The notes under the pieces are model-generated. The model did not search any database and was not told where the DNA came from. It worked only from the letters and a program-made list of their open reading frames with translations. Below are positions 25,910 through 34,893 of a stretch of DNA of 64,000 nt, piece after piece. The DNA is from Pantoea septica (GTDB lineage: Bacteria; Pseudomonadota; Gammaproteobacteria; Enterobacterales; Enterobacteriaceae): positions 1 to 64,000 of the forward strand of contig NZ_MLJJ01000015.1 of NCBI RefSeq assembly GCF_002095575.1, written 5' to 3'. The position numbers and the translations under genes are program-made. Within the stretch, counting starts at the first letter, position 1. The number at the start of each line of letters is the position of its first letter.

Positions 25910-28048
25910 ATGATGTCCAAAGCCTTGCCGGGCTGGCGCAACTATCTCTTTAACAGCAGCTGGCGTTATCTGCTGCGCATTTTTCTGGCGCTGACCGGCT
26001 GCGCGGCGGTGCCCTGGTGGCTGCATCAGATAGACTGGACCATCCCGCTGACGCTCGGCGTGGTGGCCGCGGCGCTGGCCGATCTCGACGATCGTCTTAC
26101 CGGTCGGCTACGCAATCTGCTGATTACCCTGCTCTGCTTCTGTATCGCCTCGGTGTCGGTAGAGCTGCTTTTTCCCCATCCGCTGGCCTTTATGGCCGGT
26201 CTGGCGATCTCCACCTGGGGCTTTATTCTGCTGGGCGCGCTCGGCCAGCGCTACGCCACTATCGCCTTTGGCGCGCTGCTGATTGCGGTTTACACCATGC
26301 TGGGCATCGGGCTTTTTTCGCAATGGTATATGCAGCCGATACTGCTGCTGGTCGGGGCGCTCTGGTACAACGTGCTGACGCTGCTTGGCCATCTGATGTT
26401 CCCGGTGCGGCCGGTTCAGGAACAGCTGGCGGGTAGCTACGCGCAGCTGGCGCAATACCTTGAAGCCAAGGCGAATCTGTTCGATCCCGACGGCGAGGCG
26501 CAGGACGACGCCACGCTGATCCGCACCGCGATGGTCAACAGCCAGCTGGTGGCGCAGCTGAATCTGACGAAAAGCACGCTACAGAGCCGCCTGCGCGGCG
26601 ATCGCGGATCGCGCAGCACCCGCCGCAGCCTGCACTACTACTTTGTGGCGCAGGATATCCACGAGCGCGCCAGCTCCTCCCATCTGCAGTATCATCTGCT
26701 GCGCGACGACTGGCGCTACAACGAGATCCTGTTCCGCTTTCAGCGGCTGCTGAATATGCAGGCGCAGGCGTGCCGTCAGCTCTCTCAGTGCATTTTGCTG
26801 CGCGAGCGCTGGGAACACGATCCGCGCTTCGAGCGCGCCTTCGATCGCTTGCAGACGGCGCTGGAGCGCCTGCAGCAAAACGAGCCTGATGCCCCCCATC
26901 TGCGCCCGCTTTTCTGGCTGCTGCGCAATTTGCGCGCTATCGACGCGCAGCTGGGATCGATAGAGTCTGAGCAGTCTTTAGCCAGCGAAAACCTGGCGGG
27001 CGATAATCGATTGTCGCGCGAAGGGCTAAGCGGCTGGAGCGACATTCGCCTGCGGCTGAGCCGCCATATGACGCCCGCCTCCGCGCTGTTCCGCCATGCG
27101 GTGCGCATGACGGTGGTGCTCTGTATTGGCTACGGCTTTATTCAGATTACCGGCCTCCATCGCGGCTACTGGATCCTGCTTACCAGCCTGTTTGTTTGCC
27201 AGCCTAACTATAACGCCACGCGGCGCAGGCTCGCGCTGCGTATCGGCGGTACGCTGGCGGGCATCGCCATCGGCCTGCCAGTGCTCTGGCTGGTGCCTTC
27301 AACCGAAGGCCAGCTGGTGCTGATCGTAGTCAGCGGCGTGCTGTTTTTCGCCTTTCGTCAGGTGCAGTACGCGCAGGCGACGCTGTTTATCACCCTGCTG
27401 GTACTGCTCTGCTTCAATTTGCTGGGAGAGGGGTTTGAGGTGGCGCTGCCGCGCATCGTGGACACGCTGCTGGGATGCGCGCTTGCCTGGCTGGCGGTGG
27501 CGTTTATCTGGCCCGACTGGCGTTTTCGCCAGTTGCCCGCCGTGGCGGCGCGCACCCTGAACGCCAACTGCCGCTATCTGGATGCGATTATGGAGCAGTA
27601 TCACCAGGGCAAAGACAACCGCCTCGCCTATCGCATCGCGCGCCGCGACGCCCACAACGCCGATGCGGAGCTGGCTTCGGTGGTTTCCAATATGAGCGGC
27701 GAGTCGCGGACGCAGCAGAAACATAAAGAGTCCGCTTTCCAGCTGCTCTGCCTTAACCACTCTTTCCTGAGCTATATCTCCGCGCTGGGGGCGCACCGCG
27801 ATAAGCTGAACGACGGCGCGCTGCTGACGCTGCTCGACGATACGGTTTGCTATGTCGAAGACGTGCTGCAAACCGATGTGGTAAGCGACGCCGAAGCGGA
27901 AACGATGCAGAGCGCGCTGACGCAGCGCATCAGCGATATGGCTGCCAATCAGGAGACGCGCGCTCCGCTGGTGCTGCAGCAGCTAGGCTTGCTGGTCGCC
28001 CTGCTGCCGGAGATCGCCCGACTGCGCCGCACGCTGGCGCAGCCTTAA
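25910..28048 (+). CDS. yccS: YccS, FUSC-family inner-membrane protein
   Basis: The 712-residue protein belongs to the YccS/YhfK family. It has two sets of membrane segments (residues ~20-170 and ~395-540) around a soluble middle domain, with landmarks GLGQRYATIAFGALL-like AT-IAFGALLIAVYTMLG, VMFPVRP-like LMFPVRPVQEQL and GYWILLTSLFVCQPNYNATRRRL. Related proteins include aromatic-acid efflux components, but no substrate is known for YccS. Two ATGs start the frame; either may be used. The stop overlaps the stop of convergent sxy by 4 bases. Confidence 0.93.
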   Translation: MMSKALPGWRNYLFNSSWRYLLRIFLALTGCAAVPWWLHQIDWTIPLTLGVVAAALADLDDRLTGRLRNLLITLLCFCIASVSVELLFPHPLAFMAGLAISTWGFILLGALGQRYATIAFGALLIAVYTMLGIGLFSQWYMQPILLLVGALWYNVLTLLGHLMFPVRPVQEQLAGSYAQLAQYLEAKANLFDPDGEAQDDATLIRTAMVNSQLVAQLNLTKSTLQSRLRGDRGSRSTRRSLHYYFVAQDIHERASSSHLQYHLLRDDWRYNEILFRFQRLLNMQAQACRQLSQCILLRERWEHDPRFERAFDRLQTALERLQQNEPDAPHLRPLFWLLRNLRAIDAQLGSIESEQSLASENLAGDNRLSREGLSGWSDIRLRLSRHMTPASALFRHAVRMTVVLCIGYGFIQITGLHRGYWILLTSLFVCQPNYNATRRRLALRIGGTLAGIAIGLPVLWLVPSTEGQLVLIVVSGVLFFAFRQVQYAQATLFITLLVLLCFNLLGEGFEVALPRIVDTLLGCALAWLAVAFIWPDWRFRQLPAVAARTLNANCRYLDAIMEQYHQGKDNRLAYRIARRDAHNADAELASVVSNMSGESRTQQKHKESAFQLLCLNHSFLSYISALGAHRDKLNDGALLTLLDDTVCYVEDVLQTDVVSDAEAETMQSALTQRISDMAANQETRAPLVLQQLGLLVALLPEIARLRRTLAQP

Positions 28049-28656
28049 GAGGGGTCGCCTTTTAACGTCTCCTGATACCATTCATTCAGTTCCGCCCTGA
28101 CCGTTTGCGGCAGGGCGGCTTCATGGCGCCCTTCTATCGCCCCTTCCAGCGCCAGCAGCGTTTTAAAGCCGATATGCTGGTTGATCGCTCTGAGCCTGAG
28201 CCAGCACCGTTTTGATCCCAGATCCCTCAGATGGCGCACGGTCCTTACGCCCGCCTCGTGCAGCAAGAGCTCCATACGCAGGCTAAGATTGGGCAGATCT
28301 TTCAGCCGCAGCGGACGCTGCCTGGCCAGCGTCTCCTGACGGGCGGTGCGCAGCGAGGCGGCGGAGAGCGACAGCAGGCGATCGGTGTCGCGCCATAGCG
28401 CGTCGTCGACGCGAAAGTAGTTAAGGCTCACCTCGGCGCCGCGCTTGTGAAACACCAGCGGCTGCATCGGCTGCCGCGCCGCATATTCCCGCAGCGCTTC
28501 GCTGGCGCGCAGGTAGAGCGCGTCGTCGTTGACCAGCGCGAAAACCACTTTTTCTACCGCCAGCGCATAGCCGCCGAACTGAGTGCGCGACTCGATTTGG
28601 CCTAGCGCGGCCAGACGACTGCGGGACATTTCTACAATGGGATGCTGTTTTTTCAT
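28045..28656 (-). CDS. sxy: Competence regulator Sxy/TfoX
   Basis: Sxy (TfoX) works with CRP to switch on competence and DNA-uptake genes at CRP-S sites. The 203-residue protein has a TfoX N-terminal domain (LAALGQIESRTQFGGYALAVEKVVFALV) and C-terminal domain (LPNLSLRMELLLHEAGVRTVRHLRDLGSKRCWLRLR). AAGGAG lies 9 bases before the ATG. It lies next to sulA as in E. coli. Confidence 0.93.
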   Translation of the reverse strand: MKKQHPIVEMSRSRLAALGQIESRTQFGGYALAVEKVVFALVNDDALYLRASEALREYAARQPMQPLVFHKRGAEVSLNYFRVDDALWRDTDRLLSLSAASLRTARQETLARQRPLRLKDLPNLSLRMELLLHEAGVRTVRHLRDLGSKRCWLRLRAINQHIGFKTLLALEGAIEGRHEAALPQTVRAELNEWYQETLKGDPS

Positions 28657-28825
28657 GACACGCTCTCCTTGTGTGCAATTAATAAAAAACCATCTCTATC
28701 AATCCGTTAGAGATATAGAAAAAATCAATTAAGGGTTCAATTAATTCTTTTGTTCGAGCCCGACCTTCTCCCTTTTTTGCGAGCCGTTTTCCAAATTTGA
28801 GGTTGATCTTTATCCAGGAAGTCAT

Positions 28826-28845
28826 TACTGTATATCCATACAGTC
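28826..28845. promoter_or_regulatory. LexA box of sulA
   Basis: TACTGTATATCCATACAGTC contains the SOS consensus CTG-N10-CAG (28828-28843) with perfect ends, 21 bases before the sulA ATG. Confidence 0.93.
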
Positions 28846-28865
28846 CAATGCTGAGTGGTTAACTT

Positions 28866-29357
28866 ATGCGCACCCAACACTTTAATAATGCAGGCTTCGC
28901 TCACCGTCACGTATCCGCTTCTAAACCGTCGCAGCACAGCGGCTGGATTACGGAACTGCGCTACAGCGAACAACCCGGCATGATGCAAATGTTGCTGCTG
29001 CCGTTACTGCAACAGCTCAGCCGGGAGTCTCGCTGGCAGCTGTGGCTGACGCCCGCGCACAAGCTCAATCGCGCCTGGCTGCAGCAGTCGGGTCTGCCGC
29101 TGGAAAAAAGCATGCACGTCGCCGATTCCGAGCGTTGCACCTCTGTCGAGGCGATGATTAAAGCTTTGCGCACAGGGAATTACAGCGTCGTGCTGGCGTG
29201 GATACCTTACGATCTGGATGAGGAAGAACGGCGCGAATTAGAGCAGGCCGCCGCGGAAGGCAAAGCGCTGGGGTTGATTATGCGTCCGAATGGGACGACA
29301 GAACCTTCGCTGCGACCAAATAAAGGACTAAAAATTCAGTCGGATTTGTTTCATTAA
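28866..29357 (+). CDS. sulA: SOS cell-division inhibitor SulA
   Basis: SulA binds FtsZ and stops division during the SOS response until Lon degrades it. The 163-residue protein has the family core ITELRYSEQPGMMQMLLLPLLQQLS, SRWQLWLTPAHKLNRAWLQQSGLPL and VLAWIPYDLDEEERREL, and ends in the Lon-recognised type of tail with a terminal histidine (DLFH). Repression by LexA is shown by the box just upstream. It is followed by ompA in the same direction, the E. coli order. Confidence 0.96.
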   Translation: MRTQHFNNAGFAHRHVSASKPSQHSGWITELRYSEQPGMMQMLLLPLLQQLSRESRWQLWLTPAHKLNRAWLQQSGLPLEKSMHVADSERCTSVEAMIKALRTGNYSVVLAWIPYDLDEEERRELEQAAAEGKALGLIMRPNGTTEPSLRPNKGLKIQSDLFH

Positions 29358-29710
29358 GTAAAAATAAGATTTTTCTCGGGCCAATTGCCTTTTTTGATTC
29401 AGCTAAACCACTGATTCTTTTCCCTCCAGCTTTGACAATGGTTTAGCTGCATTTTGCCTTAAAGCGCGACGGCATTAAGACCGGGCGAAATGTTAGAATA
29501 TGTGTATAAAGCCCTGTTTTTTTGCAGCATCCCCTCACATCATACTTGTAACTTTCCAATCTCGTTGTAGACTTTACCTCGCCAGGGTGCTCAATAATCT
29601 CCGTTTTTTAATCGGTAGAGTCATAAGCGAGCGTATTAACCCGGCGAAGGATTACAACCAAGAGCATCCCTTTTTGCTCATTGCCTATTTGGATGATAAC
29701 GAGGCGCAAA
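29358..29710 (+). promoter_or_regulatory. sulA-ompA intergenic region with ompA promoter and long 5' UTR
   Basis: No gene is present. Perfect 10-base inverse repeats AGCTAAACCA (29401-29410) and TGGTTTAGCT (29439-29448) lie 28 bases apart behind sulA. The ompA promoter is probably TTGTAA (29546-29551) and TAGACT (29568-29573), 16 bases apart, in a block (GTTGTAGACTTTAC) conserved with E. coli. About 130 bases of leader follow, ending in GGATGATAACGAGGCGCAAA before the ATG; in E. coli this leader stabilises the mRNA and is the target of MicA. Confidence 0.7.
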
Positions 29711-30778
29711 ATGAAAAAGACAGCTATCGCAATTGCAGTGGCACTGGCTGGCTTCGCTACCGTAGCGCAGGCCGCTCCGAAAGATGACACCTGGTATACC
29801 GGTGCTAAACTGGGCTGGTCTCAGTATCACGATACTGGTTACTACGGTAACGGTTATGGCAACAACAATGGCCCGACTCACGAATCTCAGCTTGGCGCTG
29901 GTGCATTCGTAGGTTACCAGGCTAACCCGTACCTGGGCTTCGAGCTGGGTTACGACTGGCTTGGCCGTATGCCGAACAAAGGCACCGTAAACAACGGCGC
30001 ATTCAAAGCACAGGGCGTTCAGCTGGCTGCTAAACTGAGCTATCCGATCGCTGACGATCTGGATGTCTACACCCGTCTGGGTGGTATGGTATGGCGCGCT
30101 GACGCAACTCAGAACAACGCTGTCAACGGCCGCATCAGCGACCACGACACCGGCGTTTCTCCGCTGGCAGCAGTGGGTGTTGAATACGCTCTGACTCAGA
30201 ACTGGGCAACTCGTCTGGACTACCAGTGGGTTAACAACATCGGCGACGCACAGACCGTTGGCGCACGTCCTGACAACGGCATGCTGAGCGTAGGCGTTTC
30301 ATACCGCTTCGGTCAGGATGAAGCAGCACCGGTTGTAGCTCCGGCTCCGGCTCCGGCTCCAGTTGTTGAAACCAAGCGTTTCACCCTGAAGTCTGACGTG
30401 CTGTTCACCTTCAACAAATCTACCCTGAAGCCGGAAGGCCAGCAGGCTCTGGATCAGCTGTACAGCCAGCTGAGCTCAATGGATCCGAAAGACGGTTCAG
30501 TCGTCGTTCTGGGCTTCACTGACCGCATCGGCTCTGAACAGTACAACCAGAAACTGTCTGAGAAACGCGCTCAGTCAGTGGTTGACTACCTGGTTTCTAA
30601 AGGTATCCCGTCTAACAAGATCTCTGCACGTGGCATGGGCGAATCTAACCCAGTTACCGGCAACACCTGTGACAGCGTGAAAGGCCGTCAGGCTCTGATC
30701 GACTGCCTGGGCCCGGACCGTCGCGTAGAAATCGACGTGAAAGGTATCAAAGACGTTGTAACTCAGCCGCAGGCTTAA
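29711..30778 (+). CDS. ompA: Outer-membrane protein A
   Basis: OmpA is an abundant outer-membrane protein that links the membrane to peptidoglycan. The 355-residue precursor has a 21-residue signal peptide ([21 protein letters not shown]), an eight-strand beta-barrel to about residue 195, a PAPAPAP hinge, and a C-terminal OmpA domain with [29 protein letters not shown] and the paired cysteines in NTCD...[13 protein letters not shown]. The ATG at 29711 follows GAGG. Codon use is strongly biased to the preferred set (GGT, CTG, AAC), as for very highly expressed genes. Surface loop 1 ([17 protein letters not shown]) is Gly/Asn-rich. Confidence 0.98.
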   Translation: MKKTAIAIAVALAGFATVAQAAPKDDTWYTGAKLGWSQYHDTGYYGNGYGNNNGPTHESQLGAGAFVGYQANPYLGFELGYDWLGRMPNKGTVNNGAFKAQGVQLAAKLSYPIADDLDVYTRLGGMVWRADATQNNAVNGRISDHDTGVSPLAAVGVEYALTQNWATRLDYQWVNNIGDAQTVGARPDNGMLSVGVSYRFGQDEAAPVVAPAPAPAPVVETKRFTLKSDVLFTFNKSTLKPEGQQALDQLYSQLSSMDPKDGSVVVLGFTDRIGSEQYNQKLSEKRAQSVVDYLVSKGIPSNKISARGMGESNPVTGNTCDSVKGRQALIDCLGPDRRVEIDVKGIKDVVTQPQA

Positions 30779-30791
30779 GTTACTACGTAAG

Positions 30792-30818
30792 AAAAAACCC
30801 CGCAAAGCGGGGTTTTTT
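30792..30818 (+). terminator. ompA terminator
   Basis: CCCCGC and GCGGGG with loop AAA are flanked by runs of A and T that extend the stem, 13 bases past the ompA stop. It also works in reverse for matP. Confidence 0.95.
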
Positions 30819-30850
30819 TATGTCTCTCTTCTGGCGTTTAACGTGCCGCG

Positions 30851-31318
30851 CTAGTCGCTTCCCGTTTCTGATTTGCCGAGAATCGCCTGAAGATCCTGTT
30901 TCAGGCTCGACATCTGGGTGGCGTATTTCTCTTTACGTTCGGCATCTTCGATCAGCTGAACGATAGTTTCCGACAGCGTGCAGCCGCGACGCTGCGCCAG
31001 CCCCGCCAGCCGCTGCCACACCAGATACTCGAGATCGATCGATTTCTTACGCGTATGCTGATGCTCAGCGTTGAAGTGCCGCTTACGGCGCGCGCGAATC
31101 GTTTGTTTCAACCGGTTATCCAGGTCCGGATGAATATGTTGCGCGATCCATTCAGCCACATCGACCGGACGGTTTTCCATTGAGAGCAGTTCATCCACGG
31201 CTGCCTGCGCAGCGCTAAGTTCAAGATGACGCGTGATCAGCTCGCCTTCCCGGTGCTTCTTCACCAGGTATTTCCATTTCCATCCACTTTCAAGATTTTC
31301 GAGTTGTTGGTATTTCAT
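30851..31318 (-). CDS. matP: Macrodomain Ter protein MatP
   Basis: MatP binds matS sites and organises the terminus macrodomain, linking it to the divisome through ZapB. The 155-residue protein starts [26 protein letters not shown], as in E. coli, followed by the four-helix domain and the ribbon-helix-helix domain ([34 protein letters not shown]), and a coiled C-terminal helix. The ATG at 31318 is chosen by homology; the frame runs on upstream to 31807 across lonH and is not coding there. Confidence 0.95.
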   Translation of the reverse strand: MKYQQLENLESGWKWKYLVKKHREGELITRHLELSAAQAAVDELLSMENRPVDVAEWIAQHIHPDLDNRLKQTIRARRKRHFNAEHQHTRKKSIDLEYLVWQRLAGLAQRRGCTLSETIVQLIEDAERKEKYATQMSSLKQDLQAILGKSETGSD

Positions 31319-31486
31319 CGGAATCTCATCGTGACCGCGTAACAAACTTAGAATAACAGTTTTTTTCCTGGATGCAGTAAGGAAAAAGGCGTTGTATGTC
31401 TCAGGGTTAATCCGAACCATGCAGTGCTTAGTAAAGGGGTTTCCTGTATAATCCCGCTTTTCTTTAATTAACCAAATGCGATTATT

Positions 31487-33238
31487 TTGACCAGCTCCCA
31501 ACTTTCCTGGCAAGACCTGCAGCCGAATACTACCGGATACGCGTCCGTTTTCTCCCGTATTACCGAAGAAGAAACTGATAGCCTGGCGACGGTACAGCCG
31601 CGTTTGCTGAATGCGCTGGCCTGCCTCGATCAGCAGAGCGAAGGCTTTCCCCTTCTGCTGGTGTGCAGTCAGGAGAATCTGGACTATCTGGCGCTTATTG
31701 CGCGCCAAATGGAGCGTATCGCCGACGAGCCTACCGAGCTGTTCGGCGGACATTATCATATCATCGCGGATAACGTGACCCTTCAGCCGCCCGGTGATGC
31801 CTCGCATCCTTTTACCGGCAGCGGTCAGGTTCAGTTCGCAGAGTGGATTGAAAACGATCAGCTATTTGGCTGCGTGCGCCTGCATCGCGACCGACTGCAG
31901 CTTGAGCCGGGCCTGATTCACCGCGCCAACGGCGGAACGCTGGTGCTGTCGCTGCGCACCCTGCAGGCGCAGCCGCTGCTGTGGCTGCGGCTGAAACGTG
32001 CTATCCAGCTGGGCCGCCTGGAATGGCAGTCGCCCGATGAACGTCATCCTCTGCCGGTCTCTGTTCCCCCGCTTCCGCTTAGCCTGAAGCTGGTGCTCTG
32101 CGGCGACCGCGATGCGCTGGCGGCGTTTCAGGAGAGCGATCCTGAACTGCACGAGATGGCGATCTATACTGAATTCGAAGAGAACATGCAGATCGTCGAC
32201 GAAGACGACATGCTGGCCTGGTGCCGCTGGGCGCAGGATGTCGCGCTGCAGGCGGGACTGCCCGCTCCGCAGGCCGATTTCTGGCCGCCCCTGATCCGCG
32301 AAGCGGTGCGCTACACCGGCGATCAGGAAGTGCTGCCGCTTTGCCCGCGCTGGCTGCTGCGTCAGATGCGCGAAGCCTTCGCGCAGGAGAACGCGCTTAA
32401 CGAGGCGGCGCTAGTCAGCGCCCTTGACGTGCGCACCTGGCGCGAAGCCTTCCTCGCCGAGCGCATGCGCGACGAAATTTTGCTGAAGCAGATCCTGATT
32501 GAAACCGAAGGCGAAGTCGTCGGTCAAATCAACGGTCTTTCCGTGGTGGAGTTTCCGGGCCATCCGCGCCCGTGGGGCGAACCTTCGCGCATTACCTGCG
32601 TAGTGCATCCGGGCGACGGCGAGTTTACCGACGTCGAACGCAAAGCTGAACTGGGCGGCAACATCCATGCCAAAGGCATGATGATTATGCAGGCGTATCT
32701 TATCGCCGAGCTGGAGCTCGATCAGCAGTTGCCCTTCTCGGCCTCGCTGGTATTTGAACAATCTTACTCGGAAGTCGACGGCGACAGCGCCTCTCTGGCG
32801 GAACTCTGCGCTCTCGTCAGCGCGCTGGCTAACCAGCCGATTAATCAGCAGATTGCCGTCACCGGATCGGTGGATCAGTTCGGCAACGTTCAGCCAGTCG
32901 GCGGCCTGAACGAGAAGATCGAAGGCTTTTTCACTATCTGCAACGAGCGCGAACTGACCGGCCAGCAGGGCGTAATTATTCCGGCGTGCAATGTGCGTCA
33001 CCTCTGCCTGAGTCAGGATGTGGTCGACGCGGTTGAACAGGGCCGCTTTCATATCTGGGCGATCGATCGCGCCGATGAGGCGCTGCCGCTGCTGACCGGC
33101 GTGGTCTGGCGCAGCGAAGAGGATAACGGCGACGCGCTGCTGCGCCGGATTCAGGATCGTATTACCCAACTCAATCAGCAGGAAGCGAGTCATCGCCCCT
33201 GGCCGCTTCGCTGGCTAAACTGGTTCAACCAGAACTGA
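31487..33238 (+). CDS. lonH: Lon-related protease LonH (YcbZ)
   Basis: YcbZ/LonH is a Lon-like protein with a degenerate ATPase part and a C-terminal Lon protease domain. In the 583-residue protein the proteolytic site is visible: the Ser in [19 protein letters not shown] and the Lys in [12 protein letters not shown]. The middle shows [36 protein letters not shown], close to E. coli. The start is TTG at 31487: the ATG 9 bases earlier is out of frame with a stop after four codons, and TTG gives the E. coli-like beginning [13 protein letters not shown]. fabA follows after 67 bases in the same direction. Confidence 0.92.
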   Translation: MTSSQLSWQDLQPNTTGYASVFSRITEEETDSLATVQPRLLNALACLDQQSEGFPLLLVCSQENLDYLALIARQMERIADEPTELFGGHYHIIADNVTLQPPGDASHPFTGSGQVQFAEWIENDQLFGCVRLHRDRLQLEPGLIHRANGGTLVLSLRTLQAQPLLWLRLKRAIQLGRLEWQSPDERHPLPVSVPPLPLSLKLVLCGDRDALAAFQESDPELHEMAIYTEFEENMQIVDEDDMLAWCRWAQDVALQAGLPAPQADFWPPLIREAVRYTGDQEVLPLCPRWLLRQMREAFAQENALNEAALVSALDVRTWREAFLAERMRDEILLKQILIETEGEVVGQINGLSVVEFPGHPRPWGEPSRITCVVHPGDGEFTDVERKAELGGNIHAKGMMIMQAYLIAELELDQQLPFSASLVFEQSYSEVDGDSASLAELCALVSALANQPINQQIAVTGSVDQFGNVQPVGGLNEKIEGFFTICNERELTGQQGVIIPACNVRHLCLSQDVVDAVEQGRFHIWAIDRADEALPLLTGVVWRSEEDNGDALLRRIQDRITQLNQQEASHRPWPLRWLNWFNQN

Positions 33239-33249
33239 TTGAATTGCTC

Positions 33250-33267
33250 AGCGTACAGCTGTTCGCT
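33250..33267. promoter_or_regulatory. FabR-type operator of fabA, with a FadR-like site just upstream
   Basis: AGCGTACAGCTGTTCGCT is an 18-bp palindrome with one mismatch and matches the FabR site of E. coli fabA in sequence and place. The preceding AACTGATTGAATTGCTC (33233-33249), overlapping the lonH stop, aligns with the E. coli FadR site but is degenerate. Confidence 0.75.
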
Positions 33268-33305
33268 AAACTTCGTGCTTCACTAAAACAAGGCTTATTG
33301 AAAAC

Positions 33306-33824
33306 ATGGTTGATAAACGCGAATCCTATAGCAAAGAGGACCTGATTGCGTCAGGTCGCGGTGAACTGTTTGGCGAGAACGGTCCGCCGCTTCCGTCAGG
33401 CAACATGTTGATGATGGACCGCGTGGTCAAGATGACCGAAGATGGCGGTAAGTTCGACAAAGGTTTCGTTGAAGCCGAGCTGGATATTAATCCGGACTTA
33501 TGGTTTTTCGCCTGCCACTTTATCGGCGATCCGGTCATGCCGGGCTGTCTCGGTCTGGATGCGATGTGGCAGCTGGTAGGATTCTATCTGGGCTGGCTGG
33601 GCGGCGAAGGCAAAGGCCGCGCGCTGGGCGTTGGCGAGGTGAAATTCACGGGCCAGGTGCTGCCGACCGCCAAAAAAGTGACCTACCGCATTCACTTCAA
33701 GCGCGTCATTAACCGTAAGCTGGTGATGGGCGTCGCCGATGGCGAAGTCTTCGTCGATGGTAACCTGATTTACTCTGCCAGCGATCTGAAAGTCGGTCTG
33801 TTCAAAGACACCAACGCTTTCTGA
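33306..33824 (+). CDS. fabA: 3-hydroxydecanoyl-ACP dehydratase/isomerase FabA
   Basis: FabA dehydrates 3-hydroxydecanoyl-ACP and isomerises the product, starting unsaturated fatty-acid synthesis. The 172-residue hot-dog protein carries the active-site His in [27 protein letters not shown] and the catalytic Asp in the same segment. It is full length from [13 protein letters not shown]. Control by FabR, and probably FadR, is indicated by the sites upstream. Confidence 0.97.
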   Translation: MVDKRESYSKEDLIASGRGELFGENGPPLPSGNMLMMDRVVKMTEDGGKFDKGFVEAELDINPDLWFFACHFIGDPVMPGCLGLDAMWQLVGFYLGWLGGEGKGRALGVGEVKFTGQVLPTAKKVTYRIHFKRVINRKLVMGVADGEVFVDGNLIYSASDLKVGLFKDTNAF

Positions 33825-33837
33825 TAGCGCACATGAA

Positions 33838-33859
33838 AACCTCCGCCAGCGCGGAGGTT
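33838..33859. terminator. Bidirectional terminator between fabA and rmf
   Basis: AACCTCCGC and GCGGAGGTT form a 9-bp stem with loop CAGC in the 57-bp gap between convergent genes, with short T-rich runs on both sides. Confidence 0.8.
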
Positions 33860-33881
33860 TCTTCCTTTTCCTGACGGTCGA

Positions 33882-34049
33882 TTACGCCGTAACCGCCCTG
33901 TCCTCCATGGCTTGTCGCCAACCTCCCAACCAGTGAGACTTAGCCTCAATCATCTGATACGGACACATCTCTTTTGAGCGTCCTGTAATACCGGCCTGGT
34001 AGCCACGTGCATGAGCGCGTTCAAGGCGGTCTCGTTTCTGTCTCTTCAT
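33882..34049 (-). CDS. rmf: Ribosome modulation factor
   Basis: RMF converts 70S ribosomes into inactive 100S dimers in stationary phase. The minus strand encodes a 55-residue protein starting MKRQKRDRLERAHARGYQAG and ending MEDRAVTA, nearly identical to E. coli RMF. It is short, basic and rich in Arg. GGAG lies directly before the ATG. It occupies the E. coli position between fabA and the pqi genes and is on the same strand as pqiABC, separated from them by a strong terminator. Confidence 0.97.
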   Translation of the reverse strand: MKRQKRDRLERAHARGYQAGITGRSKEMCPYQMIEAKSHWLGGWRQAMEDRAVTA

Positions 34050-34256
34050 ACTCCGTATCCCTCATATCAGGTCTGTGGAATCTGGTGGAAAGAAATAGAG
34101 TGGCGAATTATTACTCAGCCACTATTAAGTTCTACCTGCCCCGCTTCGAAAGGTCAATGCGCAAATTTCACGCCATTGTCATCATTTTGACGCTTTATTG
34201 TTCTTTTTCTTCGTTGCGAAGCGTTACAGGTTCGCTTATCGCCTTGAAGCGGCAAC

Positions 34257-34306
34257 AAAAAAAGCCCCCGACCGCCGTCGCATTTCGCGGACGACAATCA
34301 GGGGCT
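34257..34306 (-). terminator. Terminator of the rlmL-uup-pqiABC gene group
   Basis: On the minus strand AGCCCC and GGGGGCT enclose an inner GTCGTCCGCG...CGACGGC stem and are followed by a run of seven T, 20 bases past the pqiC stop. Confidence 0.88.
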
Positions 34307-34326
34307 GAGCACATCTTTAGCGAATT

Positions 34327-34893
34327 TTATTCTGTGGTTATCGCTGCGTTGGCGATTTGCTGCGCTGTTTGCTGCCAGCCGATAGCCAGAGTGCGCACCA
34401 GCGCGTCATAACCATCCTCGTTCTGCGGCAGCGCCACGTCGAATCCCTGCTTCACCACATGACCATTATGCTGCAGCACCCATTCGCCGCTCACCACGCC
34501 GCGCCCGTCATAGCGGCCCTGGAATCCGGTCACCGTCACGCTCAGCGTGTCATGCTTTTCGCCCAGCGGCGCGGCGGAAACCAGCCGGCCCGGCAGCGCC
34601 TTGCTCAGGTTCGCCACCAGCGTTTGCTGGAGCTGCTGATCCAGCGGGCTGGCCCAGAGATTATTGGCGGCGATAACGTACTTCACGTCGCTGGTCTGAT
34701 AGACCAGGCCGTTGCCCGCCAGGTAATCAGGCACCGCCACCTGCTGAACCCACAGCGCCGGCGGCTGCGCTTCGCCGCCGCTGCGTACCTGCATTGCCGC
34801 CGGCTTCGACGGCAGCTGGTAGTAGGTGTTATCGATGGTGCTGCTGCATGCGCTTAACAGCAGCGCGGCGCAAAAAACGGCTCCTTTTCTCAC
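34327..34893 (-). CDS. pqiC: Outer-membrane lipoprotein PqiC (YmbA)
   Basis: PqiC is the outer-membrane lipoprotein of the PqiABC lipid-transport system. The 188-residue precursor has a lipobox (ALLLSAC, lipidated Cys at residue 16) and an ABC-type transport auxiliary domain: YYQLPSKPAAMQ, LWVQQVAVPDYLAGNGLVYQTSDVKYVIAANNLWASPL. It overlaps the pqiB stop by 4 bases, so it is the last gene of pqiABC. Confidence 0.94.
   Translation of the reverse strand: MRKGAVFCAALLLSACSSTIDNTYYQLPSKPAAMQVRSGGEAQPPALWVQQVAVPDYLAGNGLVYQTSDVKYVIAANNLWASPLDQQLQQTLVANLSKALPGRLVSAAPLGEKHDTLSVTVTGFQGRYDGRGVVSGEWVLQHNGHVVKQGFDVALPQNEDGYDALVRTLAIGWQQTAQQIANAAITTE

Noticed and set aside
31331-31343. GTGACCGCGTAAC just upstream of matP, resembling the matS site GTGACRNYGTCAC
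   Set aside because: It matches 11 of 13 positions but misses the R position and one base of the GTCAC half. I know of no matP self-binding, so chance is a fair explanation.
33219-33238. Palindrome CTGGTT-CA-ACCAG at the end of lonH as a FadR site
   Set aside because: It is made by codons for the conserved tail WLNWFNQN; the sequence aligning with the E. coli fabA FadR site lies slightly downstream and is degenerate.
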